From an uncultured bacterium (GTDB taxonomy: Bacteria > Bacteroidota > Bacteroidia > Bacteroidales > JACABE01), in assembly GCA_903911455.1 (NCBI GenBank), contig CAIWDQ010000623.1:1-34721 (forward strand): 34,721 bases of DNA. The letters run 5' to 3'. The first letter of the stretch is position 1, and each line of letters starts with the position of its first letter. A program made the position numbers and the translations under genes. The notes below the pieces were generated by a model that saw nothing but the letters and a program-made list of their open reading frames with translations, did no database searches and was not told the origin of the DNA. Of this stretch, positions 1-9,003 are shown one piece after another.

Positions 1-517
1 CTTCAACTTGTGCTTTTAACAACGTTTTATCAGATTGTTTTGTGGTAATTTCACTTTGTTTTAGTATTAAATCAGCTTTGATGGCTGCCAATTTAACATC
101 TGAGCCACATGCTAACAGGAAACGTCTTACATTTCCCAATTTAACAGATATGCCACCTCTAAACATATCAGAAATATTCATAAAGAATAACTCCTTATAT
201 TTATCAGTTTCGGGCTTATATATTCCCACTATAGTTTGTTGATATCCTGTAAATACCGAATTCAAACCTTTTTCCAATACATCAAAAGCTGCATTCATTA
301 ATTTTAAATCTCCTTCACCTTTATCAAATTTAGTTTTATCAACCATAAAAGTATCGTAAAGTGGATGTGTAGCTGTCCACATTGCCAAAATTTTGGGGTC
401 AACTAGTTTGTTGGCATTTAAAGCCTCCACATGAAATGCTCCATCAGTAGCTGTAGTTTCTAATGGTGCAGGAGGAATGGTGGCGAAAATTTCATTGAAA
501 ATTGGTAATCCTTCCAT
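1..517 (-). CDS. Hypothetical protein, 3'-truncated by window edge
   Basis: Absent from the ORF track because it has no stop in the window. Reverse strand is open from ATG (CAT at 515-517) to position 1: MEGLPIFNEIFATIPPAPLETTATDGAFHVEALNANKLVDPKILAMWTATHPLYDTF... Confidence 0.75.
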   Translation of the reverse strand, partial: MEGLPIFNEIFATIPPAPLETTATDGAFHVEALNANKLVDPKILAMWTATHPLYDTFMVDKTKFDKGEGDLKLMNAAFDVLEKGLNSVFTGYQQTIVGIYKPETDKYKELFFMNISDMFRGGISVKLGNVRRFLLACGSDVKLAAIKADLILKQSEITTKQSDKTLLKAQVE

Positions 518-957
518 AATTATGTTGTGTTAATTTTGTGTGTAATTTGAAATTTAAAAAATGTTTAACTATCAATTTAAATAATTTTGCAAATATAATA
601 AAAAATTAATTCATATGCAAACGAACTATTTTTTTAAAAATAATTTTAAAATTATTATTAACAACAGATAATGGTTATCTTTAACACTATACTGATTTAA
701 TTTGTGCTAATTTTTAGTTTATTTATTTTTATTATTCCTTGTTTAACGAATATTTATCGATTTTTAGGACAGAAATACCCTCCTTTTTTATTGATTTTAT
801 ATAAATTTATTTTTCAGAATTCATAATTTTAAGGTTAATTACTAAACTGAAAAATAAAAGTGGCAATAATGTGTTTCAATGTGGACATTTTATTTTTTCA
901 GATGCATAAATGAAGACTTAAAATTGCCAAAAAATATTTTTATTTATGAAAAAAGGC

Positions 958-1167
958 ATTGTAATACGTCATCTGCATTTTACAAAAGCATAGATACAAT
1001 GACTTTTTCGTGTTTATAAATTAATATTTGTCCAAAACCTGACAAAATGTCAGGTTTTTATTTTGAATTTGACCACATTTTAATACAAAATAACCTTTTG
1101 TAAAAAAAATATGGCGTACTTTTGATTGTACTAAGCCATTTGTAAAATGCAGATGGCGTATTACAAT
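958..1167. mobile_element. MITE-like non-coding element bounded by 29-bp terminal inverted repeats
   Basis: Arm 958-986 ATTGTAATACGTCATCTGCATTTTACAAA is the reverse complement of arm 1139-1167 TTTGTAAAATGCAGATGGCGTATTACAAT with one mismatch (28/29). No ORF inside; no clear target-site duplication. Confidence 0.5.
1035..1057. repeat. Perfect 10-bp stem hairpin AAACCTGACA-aaa-TGTCAGGTTT
   Basis: Direct inspection. A degenerate second copy (gacaaaatgtcaggg) lies near 1240-1260. Confidence 0.7.
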
Positions 1168-1514
1168 TACCACTAAGCTAGTTAAAAACATGAAATGACG
1201 CGTTTTAACGATTTTTGCCTATTTTCACAAATAAGTTTTTGACAAAATGTCAGGGTTTTTGGATGCAGGAAAAATGGGGTGATAAAAATGTTTTTGTAGG
1301 GACATTCCATGGAATTTATTTACGAAAGAAATCATTTTATTTTGGTAAGATTGGGATTATTTTGTGTAATTTTGTTGGGTGATTTGGATAAGTTTAAATA
1401 ATAGAATAATAACCTTTTATTTATTATTGTGATTTTACATTATTTTTACAATGATTATTAACTTAAATCCATAAAACACAAATTGTAAATACTATTTACG
1501 TTAAAATATGAACT

Positions 1515-1921
1515 ATGGATTTTAGTGAACTTAATGGTAATGAATGGGGATTAATTCAAATAATCCGAGCTTTTGATTTTTTATATGATAATCATTATGA
1601 CGGAAAAGAATTTACTTATAGAGTAAGAGGTAATCCATCTATAACGTTTTATAATTATAGAATAAATCAAACAATTAGTGTAATTGGTGATGAAAGTCAA
1701 TCCTGGTCAGTTGTTATACAAAGAAAAAAAAATTTCATATGTACAAAAAGTCTTTTGTTTTTGATATTAGTGATTATTATAGTTGTTTTGATTGTAGTTT
1801 GTTAAAAGGAAGAAATTATACTTTACAAACACAAGCAAAATTTATCCAACAATTTTTAATGCCTGTAATAACTGGAGAGATATGGATTGAGGAGTTGATT
1901 AAAAAAAATATTAATCATTAA
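1515..1921 (+). pseudogene. Small hypothetical protein, apparently split by a -1 frameshift at an A9 run
   Basis: ORF 1515-1805 (frame 0) and ORF 1739-1921 (frame 2) join after a -1 shift at A9 (1724-1732), giving ...SVVIQRKKKFHMYKKSFVFDISDYYSCFDCSLLKGRNYTLQTQAKFIQQFLMPVITGEIWIEELIKKNINH. The unshifted frame ends in a low-complexity ILVIIIVVLIVVC tail. Confidence 0.5.
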
Positions 1922-1984
1922 AACTTTAAAAGAAATAATCTTTTTTCTAAAGAAATACTTTATCAATAATAAAATCATAAAAAC

Positions 1985-2440
1985 TGTGGGCTGAAGCCCG
2001 AGGGGTGTTTTGCCATTCTACCCTAGCTTGAAGGCTAGGTCTAACACATAAAATGCAATCCTAAAAATAAATTATTCATACCTATTATATATAATAGCAT
2101 TCTTAATATCTATTATCCCCAGCATTTATGCCGGGGGTTGAATACTAATATAATCTTACCGCAATTCCCTTCGACAGGCTCAGGGGCCCTTTTTGTAGTG
2201 TGTCATTTGATTTCGGTCCTTGAGCTTGTCGAAAGGACAAAATGCTGATTCGTGCTTTGGATTGCTTCTTAACAATATAATTTGGGGCTATAAGCCACAT
2301 GTCATATTATTATTATAAATAAAACCATTATGCATCCTGTCAGGTTTTTCATCCTGACAGGTTTTAAACTTAAAAATGAAACAAATTTCTTACTTTTTGT
2401 TATTTATACCTGACAGGATTGGAAACCTGTCAGGATGTAC
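1985..2440. repeat. Cluster of REP-like palindromes
   Basis: GGGCTgaAGCCC (~1988); CCTAGCttgaagGCTAGG (~2021); CCCCaGCATttATGCcGGGG (~2117); CCTTCGACAGGCTCAGG ... CCTTGAGCTTGTCGAAAGG (~2167-2240); CCTGTCAGG ... CCTGACAGG (~2335-2362); CCTGACAGG ... CCTGTCAGG (~2410-2436). Confidence 0.7.
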
Positions 2441-2464
2441 ACTTTCGATTATTACAAAAATAAC

Positions 2465-2917
2465 TTACTCCTTATCCTTTGTATCTATGTAAATAGTCAC
2501 CGGACCGTCGTTTGTGAGCGAAACTTTCATGTCGGCACCAAAAATACCCGAATGGATGGCTCTTACTAATTCAAAATGGATTTGTTGTTTAAACTTTTCA
2601 TATAATGGTTTTGCTTTATCGGGGTGTGCAGCCTTTAAATACGAAGGACGACTTCCTTTTTTGGTGGATGCATGCAACGTAAACTGACTTATCAATAAAA
2701 TATCTCCTTTTACTTCTTCAATTGAGAGATTCATTACTTTGTCGGCATCGTTAAAGATGCGTAGCTTGCAAATTTTGTTACTCAACCACTCAATATCTTC
2801 TTTTGTATCGGTGTCTTCGATTCCTAATAACACCACCAAACCAAGATTTATTGAATCGTGTATTTTGCCATCTATCGTTACCGAAGCTTCGCTGACTCTT
2901 TGTATAACTGCTCGCAT
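2465..2917 (-). CDS. dtd: D-aminoacyl-tRNA deacylase
   Basis: MRAVIQRVSEASVTIDG N-terminus and GDILLISQFTLHASTKKGSRPSY motif typical of DTD. Confidence 0.95.
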   Translation of the reverse strand: MRAVIQRVSEASVTIDGKIHDSINLGLVVLLGIEDTDTKEDIEWLSNKICKLRIFNDADKVMNLSIEEVKGDILLISQFTLHASTKKGSRPSYLKAAHPDKAKPLYEKFKQQIHFELVRAIHSGIFGADMKVSLTNDGPVTIYIDTKDKE

Positions 2918-3035
2918 CTTTTTATTTCATTAAATTAATATTCTGCAAAAGTAACTAAATAGTTGTTATAACCACTTAACATTAAATTAATATAGCTTTC
3001 GCAGAAATTGGTGAAATTTAACCTTGTATTTAAAT

Positions 3036-3080
3036 ACTCTAAGTACTCAAAGCACTCAAGTCACTCTAAGTACTTTTCTT
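3036..3080. repeat. Degenerate 9-bp tandem tract
   Basis: ACTCTAAGT ACTCAAAGC ACTCAAGTC ACTCTAAGT ACTTTTCTT. Confidence 0.8.
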
Positions 3081-3143
3081 ATCCTTATATTAAATCTTTG
3101 TTAACTTTCAACATTTTAATTCCAAGTATTCATAAAATTAGTT

Positions 3144-3151
3144 TACTTTTG
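3144..3151 (+). promoter_or_regulatory. Bacteroidota-type -7 element TAnnTTTG
   Basis: TACTTTTG 34 bp upstream of the response regulator ATG; no clear -33 element seen. Confidence 0.4.
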
Positions 3152-3184
3152 TGCAATAATTAAAGGCATACAAATATTAATAAT

Positions 3185-3868
3185 ATGAAAGAGGAAGTTT
3201 TTAGCATACTGCTTGTAGACGACGAACCGGATATTTTAGAATTTCTGGGTTACAATCTTCGTAAAGAAGGCTACATCGTATATACTGCCGAGAACGGTAA
3301 GGATGCGATAAAGATAGCCACGCAAATTTTGCCGCAGTTAATTATATTAGATGTGATGATGCCTGTAATGGATGGCATTGAAACTTGCGCCGAACTAAAG
3401 AAAATTCCTAAACTAGAGAATACTTTAATCGTCTTTTTAACTGCCCGCGGAGAAGATTACTCTCAAATAGCCGGCTTTGAGGCAGGCGCAGATGATTATA
3501 TCACCAAACCTATCAAACCTAAGATAATTGTAAGTCGCATAAAGGCATTATTGCGCAGATATAAGGATGATGATGCTAAAAGTACTGCAGTTGAACTGAT
3601 AGATATAACAATTGATAGAGAAAGATACGTAGTTGTGAAGGATGGTCAGGAATATTCACTTCCCAAAAAGGAGTTTGAACTGCTTTTATTCCTTGCTTCA
3701 AAACCCAATAAGGTGTTTACCCGTACAGATATCTTTTCGGAAGTTTGGGGAAACGATGTTATTGTAGGAGACAGGACAATTGATGTTCACGTGCGCAAAA
3801 TCAGGGAGAAATTAGGGATAGAAAATATAAAAACCATCAAAGGAGTTGGCTATAAATACGAACAATAA
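3185..3868 (+). CDS. Response regulator, OmpR/PhoB type
   Basis: Receiver domain (LLVDDEPDILEFLGYNL, LDVMMPVMDGIETC, DDYITKP) plus C-terminal winged helix (DRTIDVHVRKIREKLG...IKTIKGVGYKYE). Confidence 0.95.
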   Translation: MKEEVFSILLVDDEPDILEFLGYNLRKEGYIVYTAENGKDAIKIATQILPQLIILDVMMPVMDGIETCAELKKIPKLENTLIVFLTARGEDYSQIAGFEAGADDYITKPIKPKIIVSRIKALLRRYKDDDAKSTAVELIDITIDRERYVVVKDGQEYSLPKKEFELLLFLASKPNKVFTRTDIFSEVWGNDVIVGDRTIDVHVRKIREKLGIENIKTIKGVGYKYEQ

Positions 3869-4918
3869 ATGACTAATTCCTATCCTAAGAAAATAGCTTT
3901 CAATATTTCGTTATTGATAACGGGTATATTCGTAATAATATACCTAAGTTTATCATTAGCCTTTGATATCTTCAGAATAATCCCTTTTATTGTTCTTCCG
4001 ATTGTATTGTTTTTTGCCGTTTTTTATGTAGTTAGTTTTGTATTAAAGAAGTTTATTTATGAAAAGATACGTATCATCTATAAAACGATTCATAATATTA
4101 AAGGAACCGAGAAATATGTAAAAGAAGAGTTGGGTAAAGATAAGAATCTATTGGAAAACGTAAATCAGGAAGTGCTTAATTGGGTTTCGGATCGCCGTAA
4201 GGAAATAGAAGAATTAAAGAAATTAGAGATTTATCGCAGAGAATTTATTGGGAATGTTTCGCACGAATTAAAAACACCTATATTTAATATACAAGGTTAC
4301 ATACTTACCCTGCTTGATGGAGGTCTTGAAGATCCAACTATCAACAAAGAATATCTTTTGCGTACCGAGAAAAGTATCAACCGCATGATTTCTATCGTTA
4401 ACGATTTGGAAGCAATCTCGCAACTGGAATCCGGCGAACTTAAACTGGAGTTCTCAAAGTTTGATATCATTGCTTTGGTTAAAGAAGTAATAGAGTTTTT
4501 AGAGATTAAAGCAAAAAAGAGAAATGTTAAGCTTAATTTAAATCAGGGAAGCGATAAATACCTAATGGTTTACGCCGATAAAAAACGCATACGACAGGTA
4601 TTGACTAATCTTCTTGAAAACTCAATTAAATATTCGGGAGAAAAGGAACAAGCTACCAAGATTAGTTTCTTTGATATGGATGAGGTGATGCTTATTGAGG
4701 TTGCGGATAATGGCGTTGGCATAGCCGATAAGGATATTCCCCGTTTGTTTGAAAGATTCTTCCGAACTGATAAAAGCAGATCGCGTGAGCAAGGTGGAAC
4801 CGGCTTAGGTTTGTCAATTGTTAAGCATATTATAGAAGCCCACAACCAAACTATCAACGTAAGAAGCGCCCTCGGAATCGGAACAACCTTTGGTTTTACA
4901 CTAAAGAAAGGGGAATAA
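3869..4918 (+). CDS. Sensor histidine kinase
   Basis: H-box EFIGNVSHELKTPIFNIQGY, N-box, GTGLGLSIVKHIIEAH; two N-terminal hydrophobic segments. Starts immediately after the response regulator stop. Confidence 0.95.
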   Translation: MTNSYPKKIAFNISLLITGIFVIIYLSLSLAFDIFRIIPFIVLPIVLFFAVFYVVSFVLKKFIYEKIRIIYKTIHNIKGTEKYVKEELGKDKNLLENVNQEVLNWVSDRRKEIEELKKLEIYRREFIGNVSHELKTPIFNIQGYILTLLDGGLEDPTINKEYLLRTEKSINRMISIVNDLEAISQLESGELKLEFSKFDIIALVKEVIEFLEIKAKKRNVKLNLNQGSDKYLMVYADKKRIRQVLTNLLENSIKYSGEKEQATKISFFDMDEVMLIEVADNGVGIADKDIPRLFERFFRTDKSRSREQGGTGLGLSIVKHIIEAHNQTINVRSALGIGTTFGFTLKKGE

Positions 4919-4944
4919 AAACGATTTTCTTTATAAATAAGAAA

Positions 4945-5679
4945 TTATTGCTTTACAGCGAATGCTATCTCTTTGATAAGTCCGCTTTCTTTCTCAAAAG
5001 CATTACCAATCACTACTAAATCTGCTCCATTTTGACAATGTTCAAATGCTTTTTCAGGAGTTTTGATTCCACCTCCAACAATTAAAGGTACATTTATGTT
5101 ACTTTGAACACTTTTTATCATTGAGGCAGAAACAGGATTCAAAGCGCCACTACCTGCATCCATATAAATAAGTTTTAAACCCAACATTTCGCCAGCCATT
5201 GCAGTACAAACAGCTATCTCGTCCTTATCTGAAGGAATAGGTTGCGAATTGCTCATATAAAGTACCGTAGTTGCCTTGCCACTTTCAATTAACATATATC
5301 CTGTTGGGATAATTTCCAGCTTACTATCCCTTAAATAAGGTGCAGATACCACATGTTTGCCAATAAGCATCTCAGGATTTCTTCCGGATATCAAAGATAA
5401 TAGTAGAATTGCATCAGCGTTAGAATTAATTTGCATAGAACTGCCCGGAAATATAACTACAGGAATATTACTATGTTGTTTTAATAGCAAAATACACTTC
5501 CCCAGATGATCATTTGTTAATAAACTGCCACCAACAAAGAAATAATCAACCTTAGCATCGTTAGATATTGAAGCTATTCGTTCAATTTCTTCGGGTATTG
5601 CTTTATCAGGATCAATTAATACAGCAAATTGTTTCAAGCCTTTAGCTTTCTTTTCCAGGATTGTAGTATAGACATTCAT
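4945..5679 (-). CDS. Geranylgeranylglyceryl/heptaprenylglyceryl phosphate synthase family protein
   Basis: FAVLIDPDK, FFVGGSL, VIFPGSS, YMDAGSGA, PLIVGGGIKTPEKA motifs of the GGGPS/PcrB TIM barrel. Confidence 0.9.
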   Translation of the reverse strand: MNVYTTILEKKAKGLKQFAVLIDPDKAIPEEIERIASISNDAKVDYFFVGGSLLTNDHLGKCILLLKQHSNIPVVIFPGSSMQINSNADAILLLSLISGRNPEMLIGKHVVSAPYLRDSKLEIIPTGYMLIESGKATTVLYMSNSQPIPSDKDEIAVCTAMAGEMLGLKLIYMDAGSGALNPVSASMIKSVQSNINVPLIVGGGIKTPEKAFEHCQNGADLVVIGNAFEKESGLIKEIAFAVKQ

Positions 5680-5735
5680 GAAGTTGATATTTTTGACAAA
5701 TATACAATTAATAACAGTATTAATCTTAAATATGT

Positions 5736-6629
5736 TTAGATTTTTTTAATGAATTTAAAAGAACTTTGCTGAATAGCTATCCCGCCAAGGATAAAAACTA
5801 ATCCCGCCAAGGTATAAATTGCTATCGTTTCCTTTATTATTAAATGGATAAATAGTAATGATAAGAAAGGGGAGAGGAATATTAACTGACTAACCTTATC
5901 TGTAGAAGCAGTATACTTTAAAGCTAATAGCCAGAACACAAAAGTTACGCTCATTTCTAATATCCCAACATAAACTATTGCAGGTATTGCTTCCGGATTT
6001 AGACTTGTAAATCCCGTTAAGGCAATCATTAAAATACCTGAACATATTGTTCCCGCAAGGAAGTTTAAAAACAGCTTAATAACCTCATCTTTCTTATCCT
6101 TTACATTATAAATCCAGAACAAAGCCCAGATGATAGAACTCCCAACCGCTAAAGTATCGCCAAATACATTACTCAGACTTAAATTTATGATGTTTCCTTT
6201 AGTTGTAATGATGATTATACCTGTAAAACTCACAAATATTGCCACCATACTCTTGATGGTAAGTTTTTGTTTTAACAATGGTATTGATAACAGCACCAGC
6301 ATAACCGGCCAGGTGTAGTTTAAAGTCATGGCTTCCTGTGCAGGCAAAATGGAATAGGCTTTAAATAAGATGGTATAGTACAAAAACGGATTCAATATCC
6401 CTAATGTTAAAGAGTATGCGGCAGTTTTTCTTTCTATTTTAATTAACTGAGAAGTTTTCTTCTGTATAATTAAAATAATAAACAACATTATGGTAGAGAT
6501 AAACGAAGTATAGAATAATAATTGAATAAAAGTGCAATTTTGTAAAGCAATTTTAAAAGCAGTAGCTACAGTTGACCAGCACAAAACTGCCATTAATGCA
6601 AATATATACGCTTTCTTTTGGTTATGCAT
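5736..6629 (-). CDS. EamA/DMT-family transporter
   Basis: About 10 hydrophobic segments; WSTVATAFKIAL and duplicated EamA-like architecture. Confidence 0.85.
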   Translation of the reverse strand: MHNQKKAYIFALMAVLCWSTVATAFKIALQNCTFIQLLFYTSFISTIMLFIILIIQKKTSQLIKIERKTAAYSLTLGILNPFLYYTILFKAYSILPAQEAMTLNYTWPVMLVLLSIPLLKQKLTIKSMVAIFVSFTGIIIITTKGNIINLSLSNVFGDTLAVGSSIIWALFWIYNVKDKKDEVIKLFLNFLAGTICSGILMIALTGFTSLNPEAIPAIVYVGILEMSVTFVFWLLALKYTASTDKVSQLIFLSPFLSLLFIHLIIKETIAIYTLAGLVFILGGIAIQQSSFKFIKKI

Positions 6630-6682
6630 CTGTGTTTTTTAAGTCATTTTAATAATAGTTTTCAAAAGTACTAATTTAAACT

Positions 6683-6713
6683 TTTGTTATTTGCTTATTT
6701 TAGATTAATTTTG
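6683..6713 (+). promoter_or_regulatory. Promoter for ahcY (TTTG - 19 bp - TAATTTTG)
   Basis: TTTG 6683-6686 and TAATTTTG 6706-6713 match the -33/-7 Bacteroidota consensus. Confidence 0.5.
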
Positions 6714-6740
6714 CAGAAAATTTATTAACACAATAATAAA

Positions 6741-8150
6741 ATGACAGATTCTAATCTAACATACAAAGTAGCTGACATTAAATTAGCGGATTGGGGCAGA
6801 AAAGAAATAGAAATTGCCGAGAAAGAGATGCCGGGTTTGATGTCTTTAAGAAAGAAATATGGTGCTGAGAAACCATTAAAGGGTGCCAGAATTACCGGTT
6901 CTCTTCACATGACGATTCAAACTGCAGTCTTAATTGAAACATTGACAGAATTAGGTGCTGATGTTCGTTGGGCAAGTTGTAATATCTTTTCAACTCAGGA
7001 TCATGCAGCAGCAGCGATTGCAGCAGCAGGTATTCCTGTGTTTGCCTGGAAAGGTGAAACTCTTGAAGAGTATTGGTGGTGCACTAATCAGGCATTAGCT
7101 TTTCCTGGCGGCAAAGGTCCTAACTTGATTGTGGACGATGGTGGCGATGCTACCCTCTTTATTCACATTGGTTTCAAGGCTGAGAAAGATGCAAGTGTTT
7201 TAGATAAAACTCCTGAGAGCAGAGAAGAAGGAATTATTTTAAATGCATTAAAAGATATCTTAAAAGAAGATAATCAAAGATGGACTAAGGTAGTTGCTGA
7301 GCTTAAAGGTGTTTCTGAAGAAACTACAACAGGTGTTCATCGTCTGTACCAGATGATGGAAAAGGGTGAATTATTGATCCCTGCTATCAATGTTAACGAT
7401 TCAGTTACTAAATCTAAGTTTGATAACCTTTACGGATGTCGCGAATCTTTGGCTGACGGTATTAAACGTGCTACAGATGTTATGATTGCCGGCAAAGTTG
7501 TTATCGTTTTAGGTTATGGTGATGTTGGTAAGGGTTGTGCACATTCAATGCGCTCTTACGGTGCCAGAGTTATCGTTACCGAGATTGATCCTATCTGTGC
7601 TTTACAAGCTGCAATGGAAGGTTTTGAAGTAAATACCATGAACGATGCAGTTACCGAAGGTAATATATTTGTAACTACTACAGGTAATAAAGATGTAATC
7701 ACTGTTGAGCACATGGCTCGCATGAAAGATCAGGCAATTGTATGTAATATTGGCCATTTTGACAACGAAATTCAAGTTGATTTGCTTAATGAATTTCCTG
7801 GTATTAATATGATCAATATCAAACCTCAGGTTGATAAGTATATTTTCCCTGACGGACATGCTATCTTCATGTTAGCTGAAGGTCGTTTGGTTAATTTAGG
7901 TTGTGCTACAGGTCATCCTTCTTTTGTAATGAGTAATTCTTTCACAAATCAGACCTTAGCTCAGTTAGATCTTTGGAAAAACAAGTTTGAAATTGGTGTT
8001 TATCGTCTTTCAAAACAATTAGACGAAGAAGTTGCTCGTTTACATTTAGAAAATATAGGTGTAAAGCTAACTAAACTTACTCCCGAACAGGCTGCTTACA
8101 TCAGCGTACCTGTTGAAGGACCATACAAAGCGGATCACTACCGTTACTAG
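6741..8150 (+). CDS. ahcY: Adenosylhomocysteinase
   Basis: [50 protein letters not shown]-terminal [10 protein letters not shown]. Confidence 0.98.
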   Translation: MTDSNLTYKVADIKLADWGRKEIEIAEKEMPGLMSLRKKYGAEKPLKGARITGSLHMTIQTAVLIETLTELGADVRWASCNIFSTQDHAAAAIAAAGIPVFAWKGETLEEYWWCTNQALAFPGGKGPNLIVDDGGDATLFIHIGFKAEKDASVLDKTPESREEGIILNALKDILKEDNQRWTKVVAELKGVSEETTTGVHRLYQMMEKGELLIPAINVNDSVTKSKFDNLYGCRESLADGIKRATDVMIAGKVVIVLGYGDVGKGCAHSMRSYGARVIVTEIDPICALQAAMEGFEVNTMNDAVTEGNIFVTTTGNKDVITVEHMARMKDQAIVCNIGHFDNEIQVDLLNEFPGINMINIKPQVDKYIFPDGHAIFMLAEGRLVNLGCATGHPSFVMSNSFTNQTLAQLDLWKNKFEIGVYRLSKQLDEEVARLHLENIGVKLTKLTPEQAAYISVPVEGPYKADHYRY

Positions 8151-8153
8151 AAG

Positions 8154-8279
8154 AAGAAAGTGCCTTGAGTACTTGGATTGCCTTGAGTACTTAGAGTTAT
8201 AAAGGCAATTAATAATAAGAAAGTGTCTTGAGTACTTGGATTACTTAGAGTATTTAGAGTTGAAAAGGCATTAAATAAT
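8154..8279. repeat. Two ~63-bp direct copies, each containing 9-bp period repeats
   Basis: 8162-8197 gccttgagt acttggatt gccttgagt acttagagt; 8225-8260 gtcttgagt acttggatt acttagagt atttagagt. Both are flanked by aagaaagtg ... aaggca(a)ttaataat. Confidence 0.8.
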
Positions 8280-8282
8280 ATT

Positions 8283-8317
8283 AAAGCTCTGTCATTTACT
8301 TGGCAGAGCTTTTTGTT
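8283..8317 (+). terminator. Intrinsic terminator of ahcY
   Basis: AAAGCTCTG ... CAGAGCTTT stem followed by a T-rich stretch. Confidence 0.8.
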
Positions 8318-8355
8318 TTAGTATGAATATGTATTAATTCATCATTTTCTTAAAT

Positions 8356-8400
8356 ACTCTAAGTACTCTAAGTATTATAAATACTCTATGAACTTTTTCT
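8356..8400. repeat. Degenerate 9-bp tandem tract
   Basis: ACTCTAAGT ACTCTAAGT ATTATAAAT ACTCTATGA ACTTTTTCT. Confidence 0.75.
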
Positions 8401-8503
8401 ATCTTCTTTTTTATCTTAAATTAAATTACATTTATTAATAAGATAAGAAAGAACAGAATAAGAAAGACAATAATTTCCCTTTCGGGGAAAGAATAATTAT
8501 GTT

Positions 8504-8537
8504 AGACCTAACAGGTTTCCAAAACCTGATAGGTCTT
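8504..8537. repeat. Long hairpin AGACCTAACAGGTTT-cca-AAACCTGATAGGTCT
   Basis: 15-bp stem with one mismatch; shares its AACCTG/CAGGTT core with palindromes at 1035 and 2335-2440. Confidence 0.7.
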
Positions 8538-8601
8538 AATCATTCAAATCACAATTATATTTATATCTGCGAAAGCATTCTTAATAACATTGGGCATTTC
8601 C

Positions 8602-8626
8602 TGCCTGCCGGTAAGCAAGGTAGGCA
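8602..8626. repeat. Imperfect palindrome TGCCTGCC ... GGTAGGCA
   Basis: Direct inspection; 8-bp stem including one G-T pair. Confidence 0.5.
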
Positions 8627-8652
8627 CTTAAAGTACTTTAGGCACTCTTTGT
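8626..8652. repeat. Degenerate 9-bp tandem tract
   Basis: ACTTAAAGT ACTTTAGGC ACTCTTTGT. Confidence 0.55.
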
Positions 8653-8779
8653 TTTAGTATGATTTATTATTTATAACAAGAGGAAATGGATAATTTATTT
8701 CTAAAATAAATAATTTTAGATGGCAATTTTATCAATACAATTTCCATTAATAAAGACTCAGATTTCAAATTAGGCAGTC

Positions 8780-9003
8780 GAGGTCTCAACTTTGTCATTG
8801 GAAGTCTCAACTTCATCAGTGGAGGTCTCGGAAGAGTCATTGGAAGTCTCAACTTCATCAGTGGAGGTCTCGGAAGAGTCATCCGAAGTCTCGGAAGAGT
8901 CATTGGAAGTCTCAACTTCGTTAATGGAAGTCTCAACTTCGTTAGTTGAAGTCTCAACTTCATTAGTGGAAGCCTCAACTTCATCATTGGAAGTCTCGAC
9001 TGC
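8780..9003. repeat. 21-bp tandem array, 10.7 units, no indels (array 1)
   Basis: Units such as GAAGTCTCAACTTCATCAGTG and GAGGTCTCGGAAGAGTCATTG in exact 21-bp register; GAAGT-ctca-ACTTC is an internal dyad; array edges are GCAGTCGAG and CTCGACTGC. Confidence 0.95.

Noticed and set aside
42-242. Plus-strand ORF at the left edge
   Set aside because: Antisense to a continuous minus-strand frame that runs from 517 off the window edge.
8667-8987. Minus-strand ORF MMKLRLPLMKLRLQLTKLRLPL...
   Set aside because: Translation of tandem array 1; a 21-bp period keeps several frames open automatically. No ribosome-binding signal seen; a second minus frame (ETSTDEVETSND...) is open too but lacks a start codon.
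8780-9003. CRISPR array
   Set aside because: Units are 21 bp contiguous with no distinct spacers and no cas genes in the window. Arrays 2 and 3 rejected for the same reason.
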